Shown here piece by piece: positions 28,069-36,881 of a stretch of DNA of 64,000 nucleotides. The stretch spans positions 261,423 to 325,422 of the forward strand of contig NZ_JAOWKX010000005.1 in the NCBI RefSeq assembly GCF_025751585.1. The letters are read 5' to 3'. Positions within the stretch are counted from its first letter, which is position 1. Each line of letters begins with the position of its first letter. The translations under genes were made by a program, and so were the position numbers. The notes beneath the pieces are model-generated. The model ran no database searches, had not been told where the DNA came from, and saw nothing but the letters and a program-made list of their open reading frames with translations. This DNA comes from Fluctibacter corallii (GTDB lineage: Bacteria > Pseudomonadota > Gammaproteobacteria > Enterobacterales > Alteromonadaceae).

Positions 28069-28829
28069 TATCTTCTCAGGTTATTCAGAGTTTCTAACAC
28101 CTGATCCGAGACCTGTATGAGTCGCGCGTTAAGTTGGTAACCACGCTGTGCGAGCATCATGTTCATCATTTCCTGATTCAAAGACACATTTGATGCTTCC
28201 AACATACCTTGTTCAATTGAGCCTAACCCGTTTTCTCCAGCTTCAGAATAAAAGGCCGATTGCGCTGCACTGTCTCCAGCTGCAAATACGTTATCACTCA
28301 GGAGATGAAGGTCATTGGTATTGGAAAACTTAACCAGTTGAATGTCACCGAGTTGAATGGCTTCGCCGCTGTCTAATGTCGCTGAAACTGCGCCATTGCG
28401 ACCAATCTCAAGGCGTTTAACATCAGGTGGTATTTGTATTGATGCTGATAATCTGTGGCCTGAATCTGTTTGTAAAAAGCCATCGTTATCAACGCTCAAG
28501 CGGCCGCCACGAGAATAGGCTTTCTCTCCGTTTGTTAGGTCGACTTCTATAAAACCGTCACCACTAATTGCGACATCAAGTGCTCGACCTGTCTGTTGCA
28601 TCTTACCTGCGCTAAGGTCTAGTGCGCTTTCTCCCACTGCGACACCCAATGCCTGAGTGCCTATCATATCGCCATTTGCGTCACGATTTTCTTGCACTAC
28701 CGTCATGAAATTAACGTGGTTAGCTTTAAAGCCAGGCGTAGACACATTGGCGATGTTATTAGCGATGGAATCCAGTTGCTTTTGTTTTACAGTGAGTCCA
28801 GATTCTGCAATATATAAGGCATCAATCAT
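28068..28829 (-). CDS. flgG: Flagellar distal-rod protein FlgG
   Basis: A 253-residue distal-rod protein with the rod-family N-terminus (LYIAESGLTVKQKQLDSIANNIANVSTPGFKAN), the GRALDVAISGDGFIEVDL and YSRGGRLSVDNDGFLQTDSGHRL motifs, and the C-terminal QEMMNMMLAQRGYQLNARLIQVSDQVLETLNNLRR. The length is close to that of E. coli FlgG (260). Confidence 0.96.
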   Translation of the reverse strand: MIDALYIAESGLTVKQKQLDSIANNIANVSTPGFKANHVNFMTVVQENRDANGDMIGTQALGVAVGESALDLSAGKMQQTGRALDVAISGDGFIEVDLTNGEKAYSRGGRLSVDNDGFLQTDSGHRLSASIQIPPDVKRLEIGRNGAVSATLDSGEAIQLGDIQLVKFSNTNDLHLLSDNVFAAGDSAAQSAFYSEAGENGLGSIEQGMLEASNVSLNQEMMNMMLAQRGYQLNARLIQVSDQVLETLNNLRR

Positions 28830-28831
28830 GG

Positions 28832-29479
28832 TTATTTTCTCCCTAATTCTGAAATACCGTATGAAACCGTGGTGTCATAGGTTTGGTAAGCTTTTTGTAG
28901 TGATTCAATAGCGCGTTGGGTTTCGAGCATATTCACGACATCAGTCGTGGTACTTTGCCGAGTTTGGTTCAACGCTTGTGGCAAAACGTTAGCGCGTTCA
29001 TCGACGTTCCATTGAGACCATTGTGGCGTGTAAAGCCCTTGATCTTGAGGTTGTAAATCTAAATGCTGTGCTGATGGTTTGACTGTTTGTATCAGCGAAG
29101 ACAGTAGCGATGTGTCCGCTTCTGTTAGTTGAGTTCCTTCGCTCGTAACAGGGTATGCGCCTGAAATATGCGCAATATTACCATCGCTATTTATATGAAA
29201 CCGTCCGTCTTGCGTTAAGTACTGTTGACCTTGTTTCTCAACAATAAACATTCCCCCATTCATTACCGCAAGCTCTAATGGATTTTCGGTCTGACGTATT
29301 GCGGTTTTCAAACTGTCTGCATTCACAAAGCGCTGAACCGACTGTTGACCTTCTACCACCTCTATAAAGGTGCCGCTGGGTAGGTAACCTGGTGTTGACG
29401 CATTCGCAAGGTTATTACTTGTATTACTCAATTTTAGTAATTGTAAATTAATGCTGTCGTTAACTATTTTTTCAATCAT
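28832..29479 (-). CDS. flgF: Flagellar proximal-rod protein FlgF
   Basis: A 215-residue rod protein with the N-terminal helix (LQLLKLSNTSNNLANASTPGYLPSG) and the loop ENPLELAVMNGGMFIVEKQGQQYLTQDGRFHINSDG found in the FlgF/FlgG family. It starts immediately after the flhA stop with no gap. Some sequence is divergent, and assignment as FlgF rather than a second FlgG rests on the flgF-flgG order. Confidence 0.88.
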   Translation of the reverse strand: MIEKIVNDSINLQLLKLSNTSNNLANASTPGYLPSGTFIEVVEGQQSVQRFVNADSLKTAIRQTENPLELAVMNGGMFIVEKQGQQYLTQDGRFHINSDGNIAHISGAYPVTSEGTQLTEADTSLLSSLIQTVKPSAQHLDLQPQDQGLYTPQWSQWNVDERANVLPQALNQTRQSTTTDVVNMLETQRAIESLQKAYQTYDTTVSYGISELGRK

Positions 29480-31516
29480 CTAAGCCACCTGTAAGTTGTG
29501 ATCGCTCACCACACCCAAACTATCAATTTGAATGTGATTGGGGATTTCAGCGGTAGACAACACATGTACCATAGGGAGGGAACGTGTAATGGTACGCCAC
29601 ACACTTCGTCTGATCATGGGGTTGACCAACAGAATAGGCTCAACGTTTAAGCCAATGGCTTTCTCTGCAAACACTGTGATCTGTTTGATTAGATGATCAA
29701 GATCCTGAGGTGAAACTAATAACGCTTGACCATCCTGATTGTTAGCCGCTGACATCAACTTACGCTCAAAATTTGGGTTCAATGAGATGATATGCAGCGT
29801 TTTCGCTTTGTCGGCCAGTGGATTAGTAAGCTGTACTTTAAGTCTTTGTCTGACAAATTCCGTTAGGATCTCGACATTTTTTTCAGTTCTTGCTTTGTCA
29901 GCCAGTACTTCGAACATCAAGCCCGCGTTATGCAGAGGCACTTTTTCTTGTATAAGATTGACAAAGATTTGATGCACATCTGCAATCGCCAATTGCGTTG
30001 GAACGACTTCTGCTACAAGTGTTTCATTCTGGTCTCGTTGTTCTTCTAAAACTTGGTCAACAAAGGATCTGCTAACGAACTCTTGGGCATGTTGCTTAAT
30101 AAACTCGGTTATGTGCGTAAGCAAAATGGTGTCGGGCTGCACGATTGTAAGCCCTTGTTGTTTTGCGCTTTCGCCCAATTCAGACTTAAGCCACACTGCA
30201 TTCAATCCATAGGCTGGTTCTTTTGTACGTATTCCGTCAACGCCTGAGAGTTTATCTGCCGGGTCAATCGCGAGAATTGAAGTAGGGTAAATCGCCCCTG
30301 ACGCATACTCTATATTGCGAATATGAATACTATAGGTGTTTTCATCTACCCCATCGTCTTTATGAAAATCGATGTCGGGCAGTAGCAAACCATATTTGTT
30401 TTCGTACTGCTGCTTAAAGGTTTCATAACGGCTTTTTACCTCAGATTGAATCTCTTTGCTGTCGTCAAACAGGGTTTCGTGCATGGCAATGGTGAGAGAT
30501 AGGCCATTTCCTGACGGTTCGTCTTGTGTTTCAACTTCGTCAATATCTTCTTTTACCGCGTTGTGTTTTCGATACGCGACAAACCCGAACACAGCGAATA
30601 CAGCCGAAACAAAAAGCAAACTAAATCCGGGTAGGCCAGGAGCCATCGCGGCAGCGGCGAGTAGCACAGCCACCAATGCTAAAGTAAAAGGGTGGGTGAC
30701 GACTTGCGTAAACAGTTGATCTGCTAAATTCCCTTGCGTCGCAGCGCGAGTAATGATAATTCCAGTACCCACCGCAATAATTAGCGAAGGAATTTGTGTA
30801 ACAATGCCATCGCCTACGGTTAGCAGCGTGTATAAATGAAGTGCTTGTTGCCAGCTTAATCCGCCTTGCGCTACGCCAATCGAGAGGCCGCCAATAATAT
30901 TGATTAAAATAATCACAATACCAGCAATGGCATCACCTTTTACAAATTTGGTTGCCCCGTCCATTGCACCATAAAAATTAGCTTCTTTTTCAATCATTGC
31001 GCGGCGGTGTTGGGCTTCTTTTTCATCTATGATGCCCATGTTCAAATCGGCATCAATACTCATTTGTTTACCCGGCATCGAGTCGAGGGTAAATCTAGCT
31101 GCTACTTCCGCGACACGTTGTGCACCGTTAGTGACAACCACAAATTGCACCACCACCAGAATGAAGAATATGACTAATCCAATCACGTAGTTTCCGGCAA
31201 CCACGTAATCTCCGACCGCCATGATGACTTTACCTGCATCGCCATTATCTAAAATGAGTCGGGTTGAGGAGATATTTAATCCGAGCCTAAACAGTGTGGC
31301 AAGTAACAGCACGCTGGGAAACGTGGAGAAATCTAATGGCCGTTCAGAATAGAACGTCAGCAATAACACCAGCAACGCAAGGCTGACATTAAGAATGATT
31401 AATATATCAAGCAGCCATTTGCTCACGGGAACAAATAAAAGCATAAGAATGGCTACCACACCCAAGGCGAAAAAGGCTTCGCCGCCTATACCGAAGCGCT
31501 TTGCAAACATCTTCAT
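29480..31516 (-). CDS. flhA: Flagellar export gate protein FlhA
   Basis: A 678-residue export gate: eight N-terminal transmembrane helices (about residues 15-315), the cytoplasmic FHIPEP signature loop (RFTLDSMPGKQMSIDADLNMG, DEKEAQHRRAMIEKEANFYGAMDGA) and a C-terminal ring domain of about 340 residues that binds substrate-chaperone complexes. The length matches E. coli FlhA (692). It overlaps flhB by four bases. Nothing suggests decay. Confidence 0.98.
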   Translation of the reverse strand: MKMFAKRFGIGGEAFFALGVVAILMLLFVPVSKWLLDILIILNVSLALLVLLLTFYSERPLDFSTFPSVLLLATLFRLGLNISSTRLILDNGDAGKVIMAVGDYVVAGNYVIGLVIFFILVVVQFVVVTNGAQRVAEVAARFTLDSMPGKQMSIDADLNMGIIDEKEAQHRRAMIEKEANFYGAMDGATKFVKGDAIAGIVIILINIIGGLSIGVAQGGLSWQQALHLYTLLTVGDGIVTQIPSLIIAVGTGIIITRAATQGNLADQLFTQVVTHPFTLALVAVLLAAAAMAPGLPGFSLLFVSAVFAVFGFVAYRKHNAVKEDIDEVETQDEPSGNGLSLTIAMHETLFDDSKEIQSEVKSRYETFKQQYENKYGLLLPDIDFHKDDGVDENTYSIHIRNIEYASGAIYPTSILAIDPADKLSGVDGIRTKEPAYGLNAVWLKSELGESAKQQGLTIVQPDTILLTHITEFIKQHAQEFVSRSFVDQVLEEQRDQNETLVAEVVPTQLAIADVHQIFVNLIQEKVPLHNAGLMFEVLADKARTEKNVEILTEFVRQRLKVQLTNPLADKAKTLHIISLNPNFERKLMSAANNQDGQALLVSPQDLDHLIKQITVFAEKAIGLNVEPILLVNPMIRRSVWRTITRSLPMVHVLSTAEIPNHIQIDSLGVVSDHNLQVA

Positions 31517-32568
31517 TGCGTAGCTCCTACGTTGAGTAACTGACGATAAAAAGGAGCCAACCCTTGGTAATATTCAGGCGTGATGGGGTGCCCGATTTTA
31601 ATGTTTTTATATATGCCTCTGGCTAAAGGAATATCAGTAATTTGAGCAACACCGTGCCGTGCTGCTTCTTTTCGAATAAACTGACCAATTAAGCCTCTAC
31701 CACTTGAGGTAACGATAGGCGCCACCATGGTCTGAGGGTCAAACTTAATGGCCACGGCTATGTGAGTTGGATTATTCACCACCACATCTGCCGTCTTCAC
31801 TGTACTCAATGACTTAAGCTTTTTGCCGAGTTCATTCTGCTTCTCTTTTCTTTTAGACTTAATCTGCGGGTCGCCCTCGCGTTTTTTGTGTTCGTCTTTC
31901 ACCTCGCGTTTACTCATCATCATTTGCTTCGAAAAATCCCATTTCGAGAACAAAATATCGAGTAATACCAAGGGGATAGTAATGGCAAGAATAAGCGCGG
32001 CTACGCGAATCATTTCTTGCAGAAATACGTTTCCAAGTTCATCGAGACTACTGGAAGAAGATGCATTTACGAAATGGTAGTAGACAGTTGGGAATATCCA
32101 GACAAGGAGCGCAACTACCACTACAAGCTTAAGAACTTGTTTGACTAACTCAAACAAATTTTTCTTTGAAAACAGCTTTTTAAATCCTTTTATTGGATTC
32201 ATTTTTTCAAATTTGGGTTTTAAGGGAGCAGCTGAAAATACCCAGCCTTTGGTAAGTATATTAATTCCGATTGAAAATATAATAAGAATTGAAAAAAATG
32301 GAATTAAAAGGCCGATAACATTGAAAAGTAAATCTCCACTCACATTATTAATGTTGTTGTTTGGGGAAATTAATTGGTCACCTATATGTTGCACAACAAT
32401 TAATTTAAGTTGAGATGCCATTTCGCCAGAGAATATGGCTAAATAAGCTACTGAAATTAATAATAAAAGCCATCCATTAAGTTCCATACTTTTAAATGTT
32501 TGACCTTGCTTTCTCGCCTCTTTTAATTTGTGGCTTGAGGCCTGTTCTGACTTATGTTCATCACTCAT
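31513..32568 (-). CDS. flhB: Flagellar export switch protein FlhB
   Basis: A 351-residue export component with four transmembrane helices and a cytoplasmic autocleaving domain. The cleavage motif NPTH lies at residues 266-269, followed by IAVAIKFDP, as in FlhB/YscU proteins that switch substrate specificity from rod/hook to late substrates. The retained cleavage site suggests substrate switching still operates although no filament protein is encoded nearby. It lies one base after fliR. Confidence 0.97.
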   Translation of the reverse strand: MSDEHKSEQASSHKLKEARKQGQTFKSMELNGWLLLLISVAYLAIFSGEMASQLKLIVVQHIGDQLISPNNNINNVSGDLLFNVIGLLIPFFSILIIFSIGINILTKGWVFSAAPLKPKFEKMNPIKGFKKLFSKKNLFELVKQVLKLVVVVALLVWIFPTVYYHFVNASSSSSLDELGNVFLQEMIRVAALILAITIPLVLLDILFSKWDFSKQMMMSKREVKDEHKKREGDPQIKSKRKEKQNELGKKLKSLSTVKTADVVVNNPTHIAVAIKFDPQTMVAPIVTSSGRGLIGQFIRKEAARHGVAQITDIPLARGIYKNIKIGHPITPEYYQGLAPFYRQLLNVGATQ

Positions 32569-32569
32569 C

Positions 32570-33316
32570 TTACAGTCCCCAAAAAAACTTCACTGGTGCA
32601 AACGCTAAATCATGCATGTGGTTTGCAAGTGCTTTAACGGTCAGTGAAAGCACCACTAATCCAACCAAAATTTTGGCTGGTATCAACACAAAGTACACAT
32701 TCATTTGAGGCATGTTTTTTGACACGATACCTGATGCCACGTCGACTGCGAATAACGCAGCGATGACAGGAAATGATAAATAAAAACCAATCAAAAATGT
32801 GGTAGACAAATATGCGAGAATGCCTTCGGTCGCAAACAGTAAATTGCTGCCAAGTGGAAAGAGTTTAACGAGTTCAAATAGTATTTGAATGATATCTAAG
32901 TGTAGGTTAAGCGCCCAGAATAAAACGAGTATACAGAACACGAGGGCAGAACCGATCAAAGAGTCTTGGCTATTGGTTGCAGGGTTTAGAATTGCCGCTG
33001 CACCTAGTCCAAGTTGCATATCCATTACCCTACCGAAAAACAGCAACGCTACAGCGGGAATAGATAACACTACCGCTCCCAACAACCCAAAAAGAAACTC
33101 GAATAACATGGCGGGTATGAAGGCGATGGTATTCTCTGTCGATAAGGTGATATTCGCGTTTTCTCTTGCTAATACGTAGAGGCAGAGCACTAGTGTCATA
33201 ACTGTGAATGCCCTTACAGTAAGAGGGATTCGAGCGAGTGGACCTGTTAAGGGGATCCAGAACATTACGCCGAATCGGGAGAGCATTAATGCAAACTGCT
33301 TAACTTCGGCTTCCAT
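32570..33316 (-). CDS. fliR: Flagellar export gate protein FliR
   Basis: A 248-residue inner-membrane gate protein with five or six transmembrane helices. The ATG at 33316 (one base after the fliQ stop) is preferred over an in-frame ATG 96 bases upstream that lies within fliQ. MEAEVKQFALMLSRFGVMFWIPL, AFIPAMLFEFLFGLLGAVVLSIPAVALLFFGRVMDMQLGLGAA and the ending residues are typical of FliR/SpaR/YscT. Confidence 0.94.
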   Translation of the reverse strand: MEAEVKQFALMLSRFGVMFWIPLTGPLARIPLTVRAFTVMTLVLCLYVLARENANITLSTENTIAFIPAMLFEFLFGLLGAVVLSIPAVALLFFGRVMDMQLGLGAAAILNPATNSQDSLIGSALVFCILVLFWALNLHLDIIQILFELVKLFPLGSNLLFATEGILAYLSTTFLIGFYLSFPVIAALFAVDVASGIVSKNMPQMNVYFVLIPAKILVGLVVLSLTVKALANHMHDLAFAPVKFFWGL

Positions 33317-33317
33317 G

Positions 33318-33581
33318 TTACATTGATCCGATTGCGGTGATAGATTGCGACATATATTGTTCAATACTTCCCAATAGAAAGGGAGACATTGCGCCTGCAA
33401 CAAGGACAACAATAATAAGCTTAGGCACGAAAGTGAGTGTCATCTCTTGAATTTGAGTGACAACTTGAAAAATGCTGATAAGCAAACCAACAATAAGTGC
33501 TGTTATTAAGATAGGGCCGGCCACTTTAGCTGCAACCCAGAAAAGATCTGATAACAGTTGAATGGCGTTAGACGGTTCCAC
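33318..33581 (-). CDS. fliQ: Flagellar export gate protein FliQ, first gene of the operon
   Basis: An 87-residue two-helix export gate subunit (ILITALIVGLLISIFQVVTQIQEMTLTFVPKL is the family signature). It starts at GTG with GGAAGG upstream. It is the first gene of a 24-gene flagellar-type operon, separated from fliP (the last flagellar gene) by 16.6 kb although the two are adjacent in most genomes. Confidence 0.95.
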   Translation of the reverse strand: MEPSNAIQLLSDLFWVAAKVAGPILITALIVGLLISIFQVVTQIQEMTLTFVPKLIIVVLVAGAMSPFLLGSIEQYMSQSITAIGSM

Positions 33582-33881
33582 CTCGTACCTTCCTTGTAAT
33601 TATTATTATTATTTAAACTTCACGTATGAACCTATATTTTGACTCGCAATTAGGTAAATACGACTACCAAGGTGATTGGTATAGTTATTATCTATGTCGT
33701 GCAACAAATTACCCTAATACACCTCGCAATGCAATATATCTTTTTCGCTAAATTGGTAAAAATAATTAATTGAAAATGTAGATTCACTTTATATTCTTTT
33801 TTGAAATAAAGGATAAAAAAATGCTTGATCTAGTTTTTAATTATGTTAATTTTTTCACCATTAAAGGAGTAAGGTAATAAC
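33582..33881. promoter_or_regulatory. Divergent control region between the flagellar-type operon and the TPR/collagen genes
   Basis: A 300-base AT-rich gene-free stretch. An (ATT)5 tract at 33599-33613 lies just upstream of the fliQ ribosome site. A small dyad ACCAA-GGTGA-TTGGT lies at 33666-33680. I see no convincing sigma-54 (-24/-12) or sigma-28 (flagellar class III) promoter on either strand. A single candidate sigma-70 promoter is listed separately for the rightward gene. Confidence 0.5.
33770..33797 (+). promoter_or_regulatory. Candidate sigma-70 promoter of the TPR gene
   Basis: TTGAAA (33770-33775) and TATTCT (33792-33797) are separated by 16 bases, 85 bases before the TPR start codon. 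This is a consensus match only. Confidence 0.3.
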
Positions 33882-35045
33882 ATGAATAATAACGCCTTGA
33901 CAAACTTAGACGAACGGATCTCACGGCTTGAGCATTTTTTAGAAGTCGACAAAGACAATCCAAACATTCTTGGAGACTTAGCCCAACTTTATATAGAGTC
34001 AGGGGACGTTGACAAAGCGCGCCAGTATTGTATTCAGGGTTTGTCGTTGGATGAGTCAAACCAGAAATTGCTATTTGCATCGGCGTTAGTTGACTATCGG
34101 TTAGAGGATTTTGTTACTGCGGTCACTAAAATGGAGACCTTATCTGATAGCCTTCTACACACTCCTCATGTCGCTTATCCATACGCGTACTCCTTACTAA
34201 AGCTTCATCGAAGTGAAGATGCGTTGCGTATATTGAAGCATGCGTATCAAATTGATGAACATGAGGATATCGCTTTTCTTCTGGCAAGAACATTTTATCA
34301 AGTTAACGCTTATGATGAAGCTATTCTTATTCTTGAGAAACTTCATGCGCAGCAAATACTTCTTGCCCCCGTGTCTGGGTTATTGTCACAGATATATTCA
34401 GACATGGAAGAGTGGGATAAGGCAGCGTACTTTGCTACTACAGCATTAGATTTGGATAAACACAATGTTGCGGCTAATTTGACGCAAGGTTATGTGTTGC
34501 TCAAAGCAAATCGTTATTCTGACGCGTCTGAGTACTTTAATTCCGCTGTTATGCAGCAGGCTGAGAGTGGGCGTGGCCATCTTGGCTTAGCCATTACTTT
34601 CCTTTTCCAGAAAGACTTTACCCTTGCTGAGCAGCATCTTCACAAAACGCTTCAAATACAACCGGACTTACTGCCCGCAATTAATCTCTTGGGTTGGTTG
34701 TATATTCTCCAAGACAAGTTTTTCGACGCACGAAAAATCTTTCAAAAAGGTATCGAAATTGATCGTAATTTTGGCGAAATGTATGGTGGCCTAGCTGTCA
34801 TCGAAGCTATTCAGGGCAATGAGGAAGAAGCGAGGCATCAAGTTAGGCGCTCACTCAGACTGAACGGAACGAGTTACTCGGGAAGCTTTGCCAAAATTAT
34901 GTTACTAGACAAGCGTGGGGATAAAAATCAAGCCAAAATGGTTTGGGAAAATCTCATGGCATCTAAAATTGATGAGTCTGGTAAAACCATGGAAGACGCG
35001 ATTATCGAGCAAATAAAGGATTACCTTAGCGTAACCATTCACTAG
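33882..35045 (+). CDS. TPR-repeat protein
   Basis: A 387-residue soluble protein without a signal peptide, made almost wholly of TPR units (for example DNPNILGDLAQLYIESGDVDKARQYCIQGLSLDESN, EDIAFLLARTFYQVNAYDEAILILEKL, PAINLLGWLYILQDKFFDARKIFQKGIEID). Roughly eight repeats span residues 18-370. It is divergent from the flagellar-type operon across a shared control region, and lies 105 bases upstream of the first collagen-like gene. It resembles the 183-residue TPR protein at the other end of that operon in type. A cytoplasmic chaperone or scaffold role for large exported proteins is possible but inferred. Confidence 0.85.
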   Translation: MNNNALTNLDERISRLEHFLEVDKDNPNILGDLAQLYIESGDVDKARQYCIQGLSLDESNQKLLFASALVDYRLEDFVTAVTKMETLSDSLLHTPHVAYPYAYSLLKLHRSEDALRILKHAYQIDEHEDIAFLLARTFYQVNAYDEAILILEKLHAQQILLAPVSGLLSQIYSDMEEWDKAAYFATTALDLDKHNVAANLTQGYVLLKANRYSDASEYFNSAVMQQAESGRGHLGLAITFLFQKDFTLAEQHLHKTLQIQPDLLPAINLLGWLYILQDKFFDARKIFQKGIEIDRNFGEMYGGLAVIEAIQGNEEEARHQVRRSLRLNGTSYSGSFAKIMLLDKRGDKNQAKMVWENLMASKIDESGKTMEDAIIEQIKDYLSVTIH

Positions 35046-35150
35046 AACGCTTATTTCTAACGAGATTTTAGAATTCTCAGCAATGGGAAGGGACTTTTGT
35101 TGCCAAAAGGCGGCAAAAAATTTCACATACAAAGGGTGAAGGAAATAAAA

Positions 35151-36881
35151 ATGAAAACCAAAATAGCGATTGCCGTGGGATTACTCTCTCTTGGTGCATC
35201 GTTCTCTGCGTTATCGGATAGCATGAATGTAAGCTATTCCTTTAACAATGCGAACGGTTATCCAGGAAACGGCGAAGAGATGTTAAGTGGTGGGAGAGGA
35301 TATTTTCCACTTTCAGGGGCAGGTAATTTTACTGCGACAGGCCGTTCTGGCTTGGGATTGTCTGAAGATGTGATGGTAGTGGGTGGCTTAGCGCCATTCT
35401 TAAAGGATATGCCGTTAACATTGTCATTGTGGATTCGTCCTACGTCTTTTGCCGCAGGCTCGACCATTATTTCTAAAAAACATACTGATTTAGGACAAGG
35501 CTTTAGCTTGGACTTCGACGGTGCTATGAACCTGTCATTCAGTATTATTGATAATAATGGTGGAGAAATCGCGGTTACGTCTTTGGCGTCAGTACCTACC
35601 GATAACCTTTGGCACCACGTTACGGTAACCTATGCTGGAGATGCAAACGCATCTAATCTTGCGATTTATATCGATGGTCAACCAGCAGAGCTGCGTCTTG
35701 ACTCAAATAACTTGAGTGGCAATGTTGAAACATATCACCCATTAGTCGTGGGTGCTGGTCCTTCTTATACACAAGCGATTTCGGCTGATATCGACGAAGT
35801 GTATATGGTGCCTATCGCATTCACCAAAGACCAAGTTACGTGTTTAAACCAATTAAAAACTGACTGTGCATACAGACCGACTGTCGGCACCGTAGGTCCA
35901 AGAGGACCAATGGGACCAGCAGGCGAGCAAGGACCTCGAGGCGTTAAGGGTACGGCTGGTGCAGATGGTATTGCTGGCTTAAAAGGCGACACAGGTCCAG
36001 AGGGTCCTGTTGGCGAAAAAGGTCCAGTGGGACCGAAAGGGTACACAGGCCCAACTGGACCAGTAGGTGAAGATGGCCTTGATGGTTCTGATGGTAAAGA
36101 TGGCCTAAACGGGGCACCTGGCGCACAAGGCCCTGTTGGAGACACTGGATTACGCGGTGCGACTGGTGATACGGGCCCTCAGGGTTACACAGGACCAAAA
36201 GGAGCTACGGGTTATCGTGGTGCACAAGGTCCACAGGGTAACCAGGGTGTTCAAGGCTCAAAGGGACAAAAAGGTGACCAAGGTCCTCCAGGATACCGTG
36301 GTGCTACAGGCGACAAAGGTCTAACTGGACCTCGAGGTGATACTGGGCCTAAGGGCTATACGGGCGCGACAGGAGATCAAGGTCCTGCTGGTAATCCTGG
36401 TGCAACGGGTAACCGAGGTTCATCTGGCGCGAATACTGTAGGTAATACAGGACCGACTGGAGATAGAGGTGATACTGGTCCAAGAGGTGACGCACCACAA
36501 TGGTGTGATGAAATCTTTGGGTTTGCAGAAGCGCCTATCATTGATGTCAGCCCGGCTGTTGTAGGGGTTGATAGTTTCACTGATAAGCCAGTTTACGCTA
36601 TCGATCCTGAGTACATCCTCAAGGCCGCTACCACCACAGATGCTGATGGTAACCTTGAAATGAATTACACAGTATTAGGCCTTGAAAATGAGCGTGAAGC
36701 GTCAGACTTCTTTATCGCTCTTAGTGAAGGTCAACATCTGAAATTCATCAAAGATCTTTATCAGCAAAAAGGATTGGATAACCGATATGTTGCGATTGCG
36801 CTAGGAACGCCAATTTTATCTGAAGCGCCAATCCAGCCAGGTATTGGTCTACCAGACACAGCATCGGGAGACAGTGAATAA
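35151..36881 (+). CDS. Secreted collagen-like protein 1 (LamG-like plus Gly-X-Y domain)
   Basis: A 576-residue protein. The ATG at 35151 has GAAGGA upstream and starts a Sec signal peptide (MKTKIAIAVGLLSLGASFSA); a further upstream in-frame ATG lacks these. Residues about 25-240 form a LamG/concanavalin-like jelly-roll (PLTLSLWIRPTSF, WHHVTVTYAGD, IYIDGQP). About 200 residues of Gly-X-Y repeats follow (nucleotides about 35886-36492), with only one interruption near GANTVGNTG. A globular C-terminal domain of about 125 residues (WCDEIFGFAEAP ... FFIALSEGQHLKFI) completes it. It is the first of three coupled paralogues. A surface or matrix fibre is likely; the ligand is unknown. Confidence 0.88.
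   Translation: MKTKIAIAVGLLSLGASFSALSDSMNVSYSFNNANGYPGNGEEMLSGGRGYFPLSGAGNFTATGRSGLGLSEDVMVVGGLAPFLKDMPLTLSLWIRPTSFAAGSTIISKKHTDLGQGFSLDFDGAMNLSFSIIDNNGGEIAVTSLASVPTDNLWHHVTVTYAGDANASNLAIYIDGQPAELRLDSNNLSGNVETYHPLVVGAGPSYTQAISADIDEVYMVPIAFTKDQVTCLNQLKTDCAYRPTVGTVGPRGPMGPAGEQGPRGVKGTAGADGIAGLKGDTGPEGPVGEKGPVGPKGYTGPTGPVGEDGLDGSDGKDGLNGAPGAQGPVGDTGLRGATGDTGPQGYTGPKGATGYRGAQGPQGNQGVQGSKGQKGDQGPPGYRGATGDKGLTGPRGDTGPKGYTGATGDQGPAGNPGATGNRGSSGANTVGNTGPTGDRGDTGPRGDAPQWCDEIFGFAEAPIIDVSPAVVGVDSFTDKPVYAIDPEYILKAATTTDADGNLEMNYTVLGLENEREASDFFIALSEGQHLKFIKDLYQQKGLDNRYVAIALGTPILSEAPIQPGIGLPDTASGDSE

Noticed and set aside
15978..33581. Ordinary lateral flagellum
   Set aside because: Filament, junction, chaperone and stator genes are missing, FliG is truncated and FliM lacks the CheY motif. 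It cannot be fully excluded that parts are encoded elsewhere.
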